Numbered from the stretch's first letter, positions 34,490-42,805 are shown. The stretch is 64,000 bases of DNA from an uncultured Bacteroidales bacterium (GCA_902798615.1 CADBXL010000004.1:1-64000); one strand, 5' to 3'. Notes: generated from the sequence alone by a model not told the origin. A program made the numbers and translations.

Positions 34490-35083
34490 ATGTCAATAAG
34501 TAAAACCGAACAAACCTTTGTGGATGTTGCCCGAAAGCTGTTTGCCAAGAACGGTCTGGAGGGAACCACGATGAATGACATCGCTCGCGAGTCAGGCAAG
34601 GGTCGCCGTACACTCTATACCTATTTCAGTAAGAAAGAGGATATATACTCTGCTGTGATAGAATCGGAGCTTGAGCGTCTTTCCGAGAAACTCGATGAGG
34701 TGGCATCGAAGAAAATCCGTCCGCAGGATAAAATCATAGAGCTTATCTATACTCACCTGAGTATGATACGTGAGACGGTGGTGAGAAATGGTAATCTCCG
34801 TGCCGAGTTCTTCCGTAATATCTGGATGGTAGAGAAGGTGAGGAAGAAGTTTGATGATGACGAGATTGCTATTTTCCGTAAGGTGTATCAGAGTGGGGTG
34901 AAGTATGGCGAGTTTGACATCGACAACATAAACCTCGTGGCTGATATTACACATTATTGCGTCAAGGGACTTGAGGTACCTTATATTTATGGTCGTTTAG
35001 GTCAGGGATTGAGCGATGATGCCACTCGTCCGATTGTGAGGAAAGTGGTTTACGGTGCATTGGGCAAGATGATTGACTCATAG
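34490..35083 (+). CDS. TetR/AcrR family regulator
   Basis: 197 residues from the ATG at 34490 (MSISKTEQTFVDVARKLFAK). The N-terminal helix-turn-helix is clear: GTTMNDIARESGKGRRTLYT then YFSKKEDIY (about residues 25-55). The C-terminal ligand domain is of usual length. It precedes fabG by 65 bp on the same strand; a lipid- or acyl-CoA-responsive regulator of fatty acid synthesis (FabR-like logic) is possible but not shown. Confidence 0.9.
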   Translation: MSISKTEQTFVDVARKLFAKNGLEGTTMNDIARESGKGRRTLYTYFSKKEDIYSAVIESELERLSEKLDEVASKKIRPQDKIIELIYTHLSMIRETVVRNGNLRAEFFRNIWMVEKVRKKFDDDEIAIFRKVYQSGVKYGEFDIDNINLVADITHYCVKGLEVPYIYGRLGQGLSDDATRPIVRKVVYGALGKMIDS

Positions 35084-35148
35084 CCAATGTTAGATAGGGA
35101 ATGAATTACGAAAACATTATTTGAAATCTAAAATATAAAAATCAAAAA

Positions 35149-35907
35149 ATGGGATTATTAACAGGTAAGACGGCACTCATTACAGGTGCTGCACGTGGCA
35201 TAGGTAAGGCTGTTGCCATGAAGTTCGCTCAGGAAGGTGCTAACATCGCTTTCACTGACCTTGTACTCAACGATGATATGAAGGCTGGCCTTGAGGCTAC
35301 TCGTAAGGAAATAGAGGCTCTTGGCGTGACATGTCGTGCTTATGCAGGTAACGCCGCAGATTTTGCAGAGACTGAGGCTGTTGTAAAGCAGATACATGCT
35401 GATTTCGGTTCAATTGACGTACTTGTAAACAATGCAGGTATCACAAAGGACGGTCTTATGCTCCGTATGTCAGAGGCTCAGTGGGATGCAGTTCTCAGCG
35501 TAAACCTCAAGTCTGCATTCAACTTCATCCATGCTTGTGCACCTATCATGCTTCGTCAGCGTGGTGGTTCTATCATCAATATGTCATCTGTAGTAGGTGT
35601 TCATGGTAATGCAGGTCAGTGTAACTATTCTGCTTCAAAGGCTGGTATGATAGGTCTTGCAAAGTCTATTGCTCAGGAGCTCGGTCCAAAGGGTGTACGT
35701 GCTAATGCAGTTGCACCTGGCTTTATTGAGACTGCAATGACAGCTCAGTTGCCAGAGGAAATCCGTAAGGACTGGATGAAGAAGATTCCACTTCGTCGTG
35801 GTGGTCAGGTAGAGGATATTGCTAACGTATGTCTGTTCCTTGCTTCTGACATGTCAAGCTACGTAAGCGGTCAGGTAATCCAGATTGACGGTGGTATGAA
35901 TATGTAA
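35149..35907 (+). CDS. fabG: 3-oxoacyl-[acyl-carrier-protein] reductase
   Basis: A 252-residue classical SDR. GAARGIGKAVA is the NADPH loop, VNNAGIT the structural motif, INMSSVVGVHGNAGQCNYSA SKAG supplies catalytic Ser, Tyr and Lys, and the C-terminus ends IQIDGGMNM as FabG proteins do. It reduces beta-ketoacyl-ACP in fatty acid elongation. Strongly biased codon use suggests high expression. Terminator follows at 35941-35973. Confidence 0.93.
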   Translation: MGLLTGKTALITGAARGIGKAVAMKFAQEGANIAFTDLVLNDDMKAGLEATRKEIEALGVTCRAYAGNAADFAETEAVVKQIHADFGSIDVLVNNAGITKDGLMLRMSEAQWDAVLSVNLKSAFNFIHACAPIMLRQRGGSIINMSSVVGVHGNAGQCNYSASKAGMIGLAKSIAQELGPKGVRANAVAPGFIETAMTAQLPEEIRKDWMKKIPLRRGGQVEDIANVCLFLASDMSSYVSGQVIQIDGGMNM

Positions 35908-35940
35908 TAATGTCTTCCCTTGGGAAGTGAAAATGAGAAA

Positions 35941-35973
35941 CCCCTGATGCATTCGCGTCAGGGGCTTCTTTTT
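35941..35973 (+). terminator. terminator after fabG
   Basis: CCCCTGATGC/GCGTCAGGGG hairpin followed by CTTCTTTTT. Confidence 0.8.
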
Positions 35974-35980
35974 GTTAGCT

Positions 35981-36087
35981 GTAAGTAATTTAAAAGAGGC
36001 AGAACTTCACAGACCTGCCCCTTTGATTACTTACGACGTACCCGAAGGTACGCTGGTGTTAACTCATTTCGCAACGTGTTGCACACC
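35981..36087 (-). ncRNA. cluster of stable hairpins, candidate structured RNA or 3' UTR
   Basis: Three stems follow one another: GTAAGTAAT...AAAGaGGCAG with CTGCCcCTTT...ATTACTTAC (35981-36034); GTACC-CGAA-GGTAC (36038-36051), which on the minus strand is a cUUCGg tetraloop; and GGTGT...GCAAC-GT-GTTGC...ACACC (36055-36087). The tetraloop favours the minus strand, placing it 3' of the gene at 36165-36584. No frame of note. Confidence 0.4.
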
Positions 36088-36164
36088 GATGACGAAAAAC
36101 TAAGATTACTAAAATTCAAACCTATGATTTATATGTTTTGTCTTTTTTGTTTTAGGACTTACCA

Positions 36165-36584
36165 TTATGGACGGCCTTGGCGATTCTGACGCTCTTGGCG
36201 TCTTTTCTCCATGTCTTCCGTATAAGCCTTGAACTGGTCGGCTGTCATGATTTTCTGCAGTTCCTCATTGTACTGCTTCATCATTTCCTGCCTGTTACCA
36301 CCATGACGTTGGCCTTGCTGGCCTTCAGGCCTTGGAGCCTGTCCGCCTTCTGGCCTCTGACGGCGTTGACCATTGCCTCGTGGCATTTGCTTCTCATTGA
36401 GGGCTTGCAGTTCTGCTGCCTGCTTCTCGTTGAGACCGTATTTCTGAACCATCCTTTCTGTGCGTTTCTTAACCCACTCTGTGCGGTCCATACTTGGTCG
36501 GCGATTGCCACCTTGCTCATTCTGTGCTGATGCGCCTACGCTAACAGCAACTATCAAAAAGATAGATACTAAGAATTTTCTCAT
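36165..36584 (-). CDS. small exported Gln/Arg-rich protein (DUF4890-like, Spy/CpxP-like)
   Basis: 139 residues. Signal peptide MRKFLVSIFLIVAVSVGASA, then a helix RTEWVKKRTERMVQKYGLNE KQAAELQALN resembling the LTxxQ-type helices of Spy/CpxP envelope chaperones, a low-complexity linker of G, Q, R, P (about 80-105), and a second helix LQKIMTADQFKAYTEDMEKR. Periplasmic; possibly a stress-induced chaperone. Single gene with its own promoter. Confidence 0.75.
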   Translation of the reverse strand: MRKFLVSIFLIVAVSVGASAQNEQGGNRRPSMDRTEWVKKRTERMVQKYGLNEKQAAELQALNEKQMPRGNGQRRQRPEGGQAPRPEGQQGQRHGGNRQEMMKQYNEELQKIMTADQFKAYTEDMEKRRQERQNRQGRP

Positions 36585-36664
36585 AACAAAATTTTAAAAG
36601 TGTATTAAGCGTAATTTTCAATCTTGCGATGACACTATAGATTCCTATGTCTATCCTTTCGACT

Positions 36665-36697
36665 GCAAAATTAATAAAAAGTTTAATAAAACCGCAA
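36665..36697 (-). promoter_or_regulatory. promoter of the DUF4890-like gene
   Basis: TAATTTTGC (36665-36673) with TTTG (36694-36697) 20 bp upstream on the minus strand. Confidence 0.7.
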
Positions 36698-36736
36698 AAA
36701 AAAAGGAAAAAAATTCCATATTTGATGTTTTTTTAC

Positions 36737-36744
36737 TAATTTTG
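36737..36744 (+). promoter_or_regulatory. -7 element abutting the DUF4230 gene
   Basis: TAATTTTG ends 7 bp before the ATG at 36752, implying a leader of only a few nucleotides. The -33 part is weak. Confidence 0.45.
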
Positions 36745-36751
36745 TCGTCTG

Positions 36752-37435
36752 ATGAATGACAAAAAAAGGAAAATAGGAGTGTTTTTGGGAATTATTGCAC
36801 TTTTGCTTGTAGTGTTTGTGGCAAGCAGGTGCAATTCTTTTTCTTCTGCTGAGAAAGCGGATGGGAAAGTTGATTCCATTTCAGGACCTACATTATTAAT
36901 GCAGTTACAACGTTGTTCCCGACTGAATACTGCGGAGGTCAAGCTTCATAAGATTATAACTCATGACGACGAGTTGAAACTGTCGGGAAATCTCATGGGA
37001 AAGGAGTTGTCGGTTAATATTCCAGCAGGCAGGCGTAAGGTTGCCATTCCGCTTTATGCTACCGTAAAGGCGAGTATAGACCTTGGAAAGGTTACTGATG
37101 ACGACATAGTGCGTGAAGGTGACAAGATAACGGTATTCCTCCCAGAACCTGATGTTGAGATAACCGAGACGCATATCGACCATGAAGGCGTAAAGCAGTA
37201 TGTGGCTCTTACACGCAGGAACTTTAGCGATGAGGAGTTGCAGAAGTATGAGCTGGAAGGCCGTAAGTCAATAGAAGCGTCACTTGGCAGTCTTGGTCTT
37301 GAGAATATGGCGAGAGAGAGTGCTGCCCGACAGTTAGTGCCTATTGTTCAGGCTTTTGGATTCAAGGATAAAGATATAACCATTACATTCCGTAAAAATG
37401 AAAAGAATAACACGATTCTTAGGAGGCTTGAATAA
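36752..37435 (+). CDS. DUF4230 domain protein, first of a pair
   Basis: 227 residues. One N-terminal membrane helix (IGVFLGIIALLLVVFVASRC) anchors a periplasmic domain of about 180 residues beginning QLQRCSRLNTAEVKLHKIIT, and containing ATVKASIDLGKVTDDDIVRE, KITVFLPEPDVEITETHID, and a C-terminal AARQLVPIVQAFGFKDKDIT. This pattern matches DUF4230 as I know it; the biochemical role is not established. It overlaps the next gene by 38 bp. Confidence 0.75.
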   Translation: MNDKKRKIGVFLGIIALLLVVFVASRCNSFSSAEKADGKVDSISGPTLLMQLQRCSRLNTAEVKLHKIITHDDELKLSGNLMGKELSVNIPAGRRKVAIPLYATVKASIDLGKVTDDDIVREGDKITVFLPEPDVEITETHIDHEGVKQYVALTRRNFSDEELQKYELEGRKSIEASLGSLGLENMARESAARQLVPIVQAFGFKDKDITITFRKNEKNNTILRRLE

Positions 37436-38015
37436 CGGTCTCACACGTTTGTACCTCTTTATAGGGACATTGTGCGTGGTCCTTATTATTGTCGTCTTTG
37501 TATGGACGTGCAATGGTGTGAAGAATAGTTCTCTTTCCATTGGGGTTGATGAGAAGATTGACTGTACTCCTAATATCGTTGACAGAATGAGGGCCATAGG
37601 GCAATGGGAGTTCCTTACTGTTTCTGATGAGGAACTCATAGATACTGTGCGTAAGGGATTCTTCTCAGATGATGAGCTCGTTCGTATATATTATGGTAAA
37701 CTGCGATTGGGAATAGACCTCTCTAACTGCTCAGAGGACTGGATAATGCAGAAGGATGATACTGTTTACGTCACTATACCAGAGATACGTCTTCTTGACC
37801 AGAACTTTATAGATGAGGCTCGAACAAAGTCATTCTTCGAGTCTGGCAAATGGAGTAATGCAGACCGTCAGGCTATGTATGACAGGGCTCGTGAGCGTAT
37901 GATTAGGCGTTGTATGAATCCAGAGAATAAGAAAGTAGCTCGTGAGAATGCTATTGAGCAGATGCAGAAGATGCTTGCTCCGATTGCAAGTCCGAAAGCG
38001 GTAAAGGTGAGGTAA
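37398..38015 (+). CDS. DUF4230 domain protein, second of a pair
   Basis: 205 residues. It shares the plan of the preceding gene: one membrane helix (LYLFIGTLCVVLIIVVFVWT), then YYGKLRLGIDLSNCSEDWIM and DTVYVTIPEIRLLDQNFIDE matching the same blocks, and a C-terminal AREN AIEQMQKMLAPIASPKA. Divergent tandem duplication. The 38-bp overlap with the first gene suggests coupled translation and possibly a heteromeric complex. Confidence 0.75.
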   Translation: MKRITRFLGGLNNGLTRLYLFIGTLCVVLIIVVFVWTCNGVKNSSLSIGVDEKIDCTPNIVDRMRAIGQWEFLTVSDEELIDTVRKGFFSDDELVRIYYGKLRLGIDLSNCSEDWIMQKDDTVYVTIPEIRLLDQNFIDEARTKSFFESGKWSNADRQAMYDRARERMIRRCMNPENKKVARENAIEQMQKMLAPIASPKAVKVR

Positions 38016-38022
38016 AAAGAAC

Positions 38023-38072
38023 GGCCTCTCCCCCCGCCCTCCCCCGTAGGGAGGGAGCTGGAAGGCGAAAGG
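38023..38072 (-). repeat. GC-rich palindromic repeat, inverted copy
   Basis: On the minus strand it reads CTCCCTCCCTACGGGGGAGG and onward. 36 bases are identical to the copy at 38131-38167 in the opposite sense. It begins 8 bp after the second DUF4230 gene. Confidence 0.9.
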
Positions 38073-38130
38073 AAATTGATAAAGAAAATTTGTAGTTTAT
38101 AATTATTAAAGTATCCCTCATAGTCGAATC

Positions 38131-38167
38131 GGCTCCCTCCCTACGGGGGAGGGCGGGGGGAGAGGCC
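38131..38167 (+). repeat. GC-rich palindromic repeat, direct copy abutting a start codon
   Basis: GGCTCCCTCCCTACGGGGG then AGGGCGGGGGGAGAGGCC; it ends 2 bp before the ATG of the symporter gene. With 38023-38072 it makes a large inverted repeat with 36-bp perfect arms. Confidence 0.9.
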
Positions 38168-38169
38168 AT

Positions 38170-39594
38170 ATGCAAGAAATAATCTCCGAAATAAGCGGCA
38201 TCCTCTGGGGATGGCCAATGATTATAATGTTGTTGGGAACGCATCTGTTCCTGACGATAAGGCTGAAATTCCCGCAACGTCATATTTTCAAGGCTATCCG
38301 CCTGTCGGTTAGTCGTGACAAGGACTCAACGGGTGATGTTTCGCAGTTCGCTGCCCTTGCCACAGCCCTTGCGGCTACTATCGGTACAGGAAATATCGTG
38401 GGCGTGGGAACGGCTATTGCCCTTGGAGGTCCTGGAGCTGTGTTATGGTGCTGGCTTACGGGTGTGTTTGGTATTGCCACGAAATATGGTGAGGGTTTGC
38501 TTGCTATCAAGTATCGTGTTCAGGCAAAGCATGGTAAGATGCTTGGAGGTCCTATGTATGCCCTTGAACGAGGTTTGGCTGAGAGAGCAACTGGATTTCG
38601 TAAGACTATGTGGAAGACTTTGGCGATAGCCTTTGCCTTCTTTACTGCTTTGGCAACATTCGGAATAGGTTCTACCGTTCAGGCTAATGCCATATCTACT
38701 TTGAGTTCTGATACTTATGGAGTCTCTTCTGTCGTGGTGGGAGGAATAGTCACCATTCTTGTTGCTGCCGTTATCATGGGTGGCGTTAAGAGTATCGCAA
38801 GGTGTTGCGAGATGCTTGTTCCGCTTATGGCAGCTCTCTATGTTGTGGGATGTGTGGTGATACTCTGCATAAATGCGGCCTATGTTTGGCCGGCTATGAA
38901 ACTCATAGTTGTTTCTGCTTTCAATCCTGATGCAGCTGGAGGCGGTTTTGTCGGCTCTTCAATTATGATTACGGCAAGATACGGTATTGCCCGAGGACTG
39001 TTCTCTAACGAGTCAGGACTTGGCTCTGCTCCTATTGTTGCAGCAGCTGCTCAGACGAAGAATCCTGTACGTCAGGCACTTGTGTCTTCTTCCGGAACAT
39101 TTTGGGATACCGTTGTGATATGTGCCCTTACAGGTATAGTTATTGTTTCTTCTATTATTGCCTACCCAGATATCAGCATGTCGAATGGTGGCATCCTCAC
39201 AAAGATGGCATTCTCAAAGATTCCTTATATTGGCGAGCCTCTGCTCACTTTTGGCTCTTTGACCTTTGCTTTCTCCACTATTCTCGGATGGAGTTATTAC
39301 GGAGAGAGGGGAGTGGAATATCTTGCCAATAAATATATGCACAGACAAGCCCGCAAGGTAAATGGCAATGAGAAGAACAAGTTCGTCGGCCATACAATCA
39401 ACTGTTACAGAATCATATTCCTTATCACAACCTATCTTGGAGCTGTTGTAAGCCTTAATCTTGTTTGGGACTTGGCAGACATCTTTAATGCTCTTATGGC
39501 AATTCCAAACCTCTTGTCGTTGCTTTTCCTCTCAGGTATGATTGTGCATGAAACGAGGAAATACCTCTGGAGAGGCAGATTGGACAGAGAATAG
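38170..39594 (+). CDS. alanine/glycine:cation symporter (AGCS family)
   Basis: 474 residues with about ten membrane helices. GTGNIVGVGTAIALGGPGAV is the family signature and FSNESGLGSAPIVAAAAQT the second conserved block that binds substrate and Na+. It takes up alanine or glycine with Na+. The ribosome binding region is occupied by a GC-rich repeat whose partner lies about 100 bp upstream, so folding of the mRNA could hide the start codon. Confidence 0.93.
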   Translation: MQEIISEISGILWGWPMIIMLLGTHLFLTIRLKFPQRHIFKAIRLSVSRDKDSTGDVSQFAALATALAATIGTGNIVGVGTAIALGGPGAVLWCWLTGVFGIATKYGEGLLAIKYRVQAKHGKMLGGPMYALERGLAERATGFRKTMWKTLAIAFAFFTALATFGIGSTVQANAISTLSSDTYGVSSVVVGGIVTILVAAVIMGGVKSIARCCEMLVPLMAALYVVGCVVILCINAAYVWPAMKLIVVSAFNPDAAGGGFVGSSIMITARYGIARGLFSNESGLGSAPIVAAAAQTKNPVRQALVSSSGTFWDTVVICALTGIVIVSSIIAYPDISMSNGGILTKMAFSKIPYIGEPLLTFGSLTFAFSTILGWSYYGERGVEYLANKYMHRQARKVNGNEKNKFVGHTINCYRIIFLITTYLGAVVSLNLVWDLADIFNALMAIPNLLSLLFLSGMIVHETRKYLWRGRLDRE

Positions 39595-39704
39595 CATAAA
39601 TCCTAATCTCGATACTCTATAAGCAAAAGAAGGTCAAGGAACAAGTGGGAAATGAATGTTTTGATTATCCTACCGCTTTTCCATTTATTAAGAATCCTTG
39701 AAGT

Positions 39705-39740
39705 GAACCCCGAAAGTTTCTTATCAGACTTTCGGGGTTC
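39705..39740 (+). terminator. terminator hairpin after the symporter region
   Basis: A perfect 13-bp stem, GAACCCCGAAAGT/ACTTTCGGGGTTC, with a 10-nt loop. Confidence 0.65.
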
Positions 39741-39814
39741 ATTTCATTTCCTGTTTTTGTTGGTATGAAATAATCTTCTCCCTCTTTCAAGGCGAAAGAA
39801 GGGTACTTTTTCCG

Positions 39815-39985
39815 TCGTGCCTCCGCTTTAGCTCCTATGTAATTACCATTAAATTACTATTAAGATACCATTAAAATACCATAGTTAATGGTAATATTAT
39901 GGTATTATTATGGTAATATAATGGTATTATAATGGTATTATCATCGGAGGTACAAGGGATGAGCATAGGAGGAAGAACGAACCTA
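39815..39985. repeat. 11-bp phased inverted array, locus 2
   Basis: Core: four left units AATTACCATTA, AATTACTATTA, AGATACCATTA, AAATACCATAG (39841-39884), TTA, then five right units ATGGTAATATT, ATGGTATTATT, ATGGTAATATA, ATGGTATTATA, ATGGTATTATC (39888-39942). The 11-bp rhythm continues outward into TCGTGCCTCCG, CTTTAGCTCCT on the left and AGGTACAAGGG, ATGAGCATAGG, AGGAAGAACGA on the right. The 630-bp stretch 39595-40227 otherwise holds only hairpins. Confidence 0.85.
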
Positions 39986-39999
39986 AAGCATAGAAAAAT

Positions 40000-40057
40000 C
40001 CCCTTCTCTCTGCACTAAAGACAAAACGTCAAAAGGCTGAGAGAAGGGGAGTTTTTT
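40000..40057 (+). terminator. intrinsic terminator
   Basis: CCCCTTCTCTC/GAGAGAAGGGG (11 bp, perfect) with a T-run at 40052-40057. Confidence 0.65.
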
Positions 40058-40100
40058 AGAGAGTAAAAATTGGCATTCCTTTCAGCCGCTGAACAAGATT

Positions 40101-40138
40101 TTCCCACACCGCCAAGGATTCACAAGGCAGTGTGGGAA
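40101..40138. terminator. hairpin between convergent transcripts
   Basis: TTCCCACACCGCC/GGCAGTGTGGGAA, one mismatch, 12-nt loop. Without a strong T-run; probably ends the minus-strand genes beyond it. Confidence 0.45.
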
Positions 40139-40227
40139 TGAGAGAATTATTGAGTCGGTAATGCTCTTACTCTATCTGCTCCAAAACGACTTTCCATTGG
40201 AAATGCACACATTCTCTCAAAAAATGT

Positions 40228-40458
40228 TTATTCGTCAAAATCAGCTCCATATTCACTGTTGAAAATTAACTGGCTAATACTTACATCATCATACTTGTTC
40301 CCTGGATAAACTCCTAATATTTTTAAAGAAACAATAAAGATTACTGTTATGAACAACAACGTGCTCCACTCTTTATAAGCAAATAATGCTGATAATGCGC
40401 ACACAATCAGAACATATAGTAATACGCACAGAATTTTGATAACGACTTGCTTTTTCAT
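40228..40458 (-). CDS. small two-helix membrane protein
   Basis: 76 residues: MKKQVVIKILCVLLYVLIVC and LLFITVIFIVSLKILGVYPG are two membrane helices, with a polar C-terminus ending YGADFDE. It lies 47 bp after the BatD-VWA gene on the same strand and may form an operon with it. Not recognised. Confidence 0.55.
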   Translation of the reverse strand: MKKQVVIKILCVLLYVLIVCALSALFAYKEWSTLLFITVIFIVSLKILGVYPGNKYDDVSISQLIFNSEYGADFDE

Positions 40459-40505
40459 AATCTACTAATTGATTATTCGATTGAAAAATTCTTTTAACCT
40501 GACAA

Positions 40506-42143
40506 TCAGAACCCCTTCATTGCATCTTGTTCTATCTCCTTATATAACAGATTCAACAGATATGGCTCAGGAAAGAAATCCTGATTGGACTGTCTATTAG
40601 GTGCGTGTCTTAATTGGACATCTTTCACTTTACGTATAGCATTCGATATCTGGTTTTTATCGTATATCTGAATGAACAGCCCACCTGTCGCTTTCGCTAT
40701 TCTTTCAACATCACTGAAATCTTGTGTATTCTTAATCATTCCTCCGCCAATAGTATCATTGAATACGTAATAGACGGAATCGTTTCTGCTCGCAAAAACT
40801 ATAACATCTACTCGAATATGGTGTTGAAGAAGAAGATTTGTTAGTGTTTTCTCTGAAAATCTGCTCCTATTATCTGAACCATCGGTAAGAAGTAGGAGAG
40901 AATATTGTGGGCGTTCTTTTGTTAAAGCATCGTCACGTAAGGCACTGGCCAAAATAGCATCGTAGATAGCCGACCCGTCATTCTCTTCCGATGGCGACAA
41001 CTTTATTATTTCAGACAAATTGGATGATTTGGGGAAATGCGGCTTCCCTGCAAAGAGGGTAACGGAATAATCTTCAAATTTTTTACCCTTTGTCAGTTGC
41101 TCAACAAATATACTCTCTAATTGTAAATATGTGGGCGCTAGGCTGTCGTTCTGCGCTTTTAGACTTGAAGAGCGGTCAATCACCAGACCCCAATTATGTG
41201 TAGACTTACTGTCAAATGCAATAACTTTGTCTGGTAATTGTCTGTTCTCAACTTGTATTTTAATGGGATTGGTCAAAATGACAGTATCCCTATACATGCT
41301 CCCCCCATTAAAGAATGCCTCAAAGGGATCTACATTTGGATTAGAATCCAATCTTGTTGCGGTAAACTTCATTGGTTCTAATACAAATTCTCCAGCTTGC
41401 ATAGGAATAATGGAGACCTTCTGCCAAAGAATAGAATGAACCGAGTCACCTTTATACTCAACTGTCTCAAAAGTATTGTCTTTTGGCAATTCAAACTCAT
41501 GCCAAAATGCAGGGCAGATTGCCATATTGGATGATGATGACATATGACTTACATTCAAATTCGTGTATAGTCGAATCTCGCAAATAACGCTATCGCCAAG
41601 GGTTATACAATTTTTGTTAAAGGTAGCTTCAACAACTAACAAATCATTCTTTGAGGACTTTGATGAAGTCGGGATATTTGATGATAACGAGACTGCCTCT
41701 TTTGTTGCGCGAACGGAAAAGGAGTTTGAAAACAAATTCTTTCCAGAACCTGTTTGAGCTTTCATTATTGGCATGGAGTACTGTCCTTCCTTGTTGAAAG
41801 ATAGTAAAAAGGTAAATGTTTCGCCATACGTTGTAGTAGTCCTTCCATTCTTTATCGATGTTGATGTCTGAGAGGAACGTGAAGGTCCCATTAGAACTTC
41901 AAATCCATAAATGTTTTTCTCCCAGTTCCAAGTCGGTGATATGATTCTTTCAGTCGAGTCATTGAAATTGTATTGATAACGCAGTTTATAAGTTTGCCCT
42001 AACTGTGCTACAGAATCTGCATCCACAACTATCTGTGCAGATGCATATATTGACAGAAAAAGAAATAAACTAAACACCAGACATATACGCTGGAGATGAT
42101 TTATATTCTGATAGCAACTTCTTTCGCTATTTAAACTTGCCAT
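40506..42143 (-). CDS. BatD-like protein fused to a von Willebrand A domain
   Basis: 545 residues from the ATG at 42143 (MASLNSERSCYQ...LVFSLFLFLSIYASA, signal peptide). The N-terminal about 300 residues resemble BatD: beta-sandwich domains with ISPTWNWEKNIYGFEVLMGP and SLSFNKEG-type strands. The C-terminal 230 residues form a VWA domain with the MIDAS start VIDRSSSL (DxSxS), then DGSAIYDAIL and LLLTDGSDNRSRF. Canonical Bat operons encode these on separate proteins with membrane anchors; here one secreted chain carries both and no MoxR ATPase is adjacent. Confidence 0.7.
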   Translation of the reverse strand: MASLNSERSCYQNINHLQRICLVFSLFLFLSIYASAQIVVDADSVAQLGQTYKLRYQYNFNDSTERIISPTWNWEKNIYGFEVLMGPSRSSQTSTSIKNGRTTTTYGETFTFLLSFNKEGQYSMPIMKAQTGSGKNLFSNSFSVRATKEAVSLSSNIPTSSKSSKNDLLVVEATFNKNCITLGDSVICEIRLYTNLNVSHMSSSSNMAICPAFWHEFELPKDNTFETVEYKGDSVHSILWQKVSIIPMQAGEFVLEPMKFTATRLDSNPNVDPFEAFFNGGSMYRDTVILTNPIKIQVENRQLPDKVIAFDSKSTHNWGLVIDRSSSLKAQNDSLAPTYLQLESIFVEQLTKGKKFEDYSVTLFAGKPHFPKSSNLSEIIKLSPSEENDGSAIYDAILASALRDDALTKERPQYSLLLLTDGSDNRSRFSEKTLTNLLLQHHIRVDVIVFASRNDSVYYVFNDTIGGGMIKNTQDFSDVERIAKATGGLFIQIYDKNQISNAIRKVKDVQLRHAPNRQSNQDFFPEPYLLNLLYKEIEQDAMKGF

Positions 42144-42613
42144 TACTAACTCCCTTATTCGTGTCGGGCGCAACTTCTTTATTACGTATATTTCGTTCCT
42201 CGCGATGGAGGTCGTCTAGTTGTTAAAAATGTGTCTTGTATTCATTGCAGAATGTCGGTGCAAAAATACTAAAAAATACGCAAATAGACGTAAATCAAAG
42301 ACACATTTCCCTTATATAGCGAAATTCTTGAAGAACATTTATATCGAATACGTAAATCTACATTTCAAAACACGTTACAAATTCAATTATGAGTCCACTT
42401 GTAAAAGTGGCATTATTTTGATTCAACATTGACCTATGACAGGCTTTGTTTCCCAGCATTGGTCGTTAACTCTCGGAGCTAATGTGAGTCATTAATCGGC
42501 CTTTGCAGTCAATATGGATGCTCACAGGCTCATATATGGACCTCACAGGAGGCCTGATGCGGTCTTTGAAACATTTTATGTTCTCTGGAGAGCTATTTTG
42601 ATGTCAAACAGCA
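42144..42613. other. non-coding stretch, nothing recognised
   Basis: AT-rich sequence with short, unconvincing frames. The right half may be decayed upstream portions of the DUF2264 remnant, but I cannot align it. Confidence 0.4.
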
Positions 42614-42805
42614 GGAGCCGACGCACAGATTCACATGTCAGAGGATTACATCAATACTGGCTCTGAATACCTTGTATGCGCTGGTTTCTGTGCCCTCGGA
42701 CTTCCTGCTTCAGATGCTTTCTGGGCAAATCCATACGCTGATTGGACAAGCAAGAAAGCGTGGAACAACGTTGAAGTTCCTGCAGACCATTCAATAAGGA
42801 ACTGA
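42614..42805 (+). pseudogene. DUF2264 protein fragment
   Basis: An open stretch of about 63 codons reads GADAQIHMSEDYINTGSEYL then VCAGFCALGLPASDAFWANP and ADWTSKKAWNNVEVPADHS, ending at a TGA. The blocks xxxYxxTGSxYL, LPLGLP and DxFW are diagnostic of the C-terminal part of DUF2264 proteins, which occur with polysaccharide degradation genes. The N-terminal about 300 residues are absent, so it is a remnant. A terminator follows, perhaps the original one. Confidence 0.75.

Noticed and set aside
38023-38167. Insertion sequence ends
   Set aside because: Only about 58 bp lie between the arms, with no transposase and no target duplication visible; it fits a pair of small palindromic repeats better.
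42220-42432. A 70-codon plus-strand frame in the spacer after the BatD-VWA gene
   Set aside because: Lys/Tyr-rich composition of plain AT-rich DNA, no promoter at a fitting distance, and no recognisable pattern.
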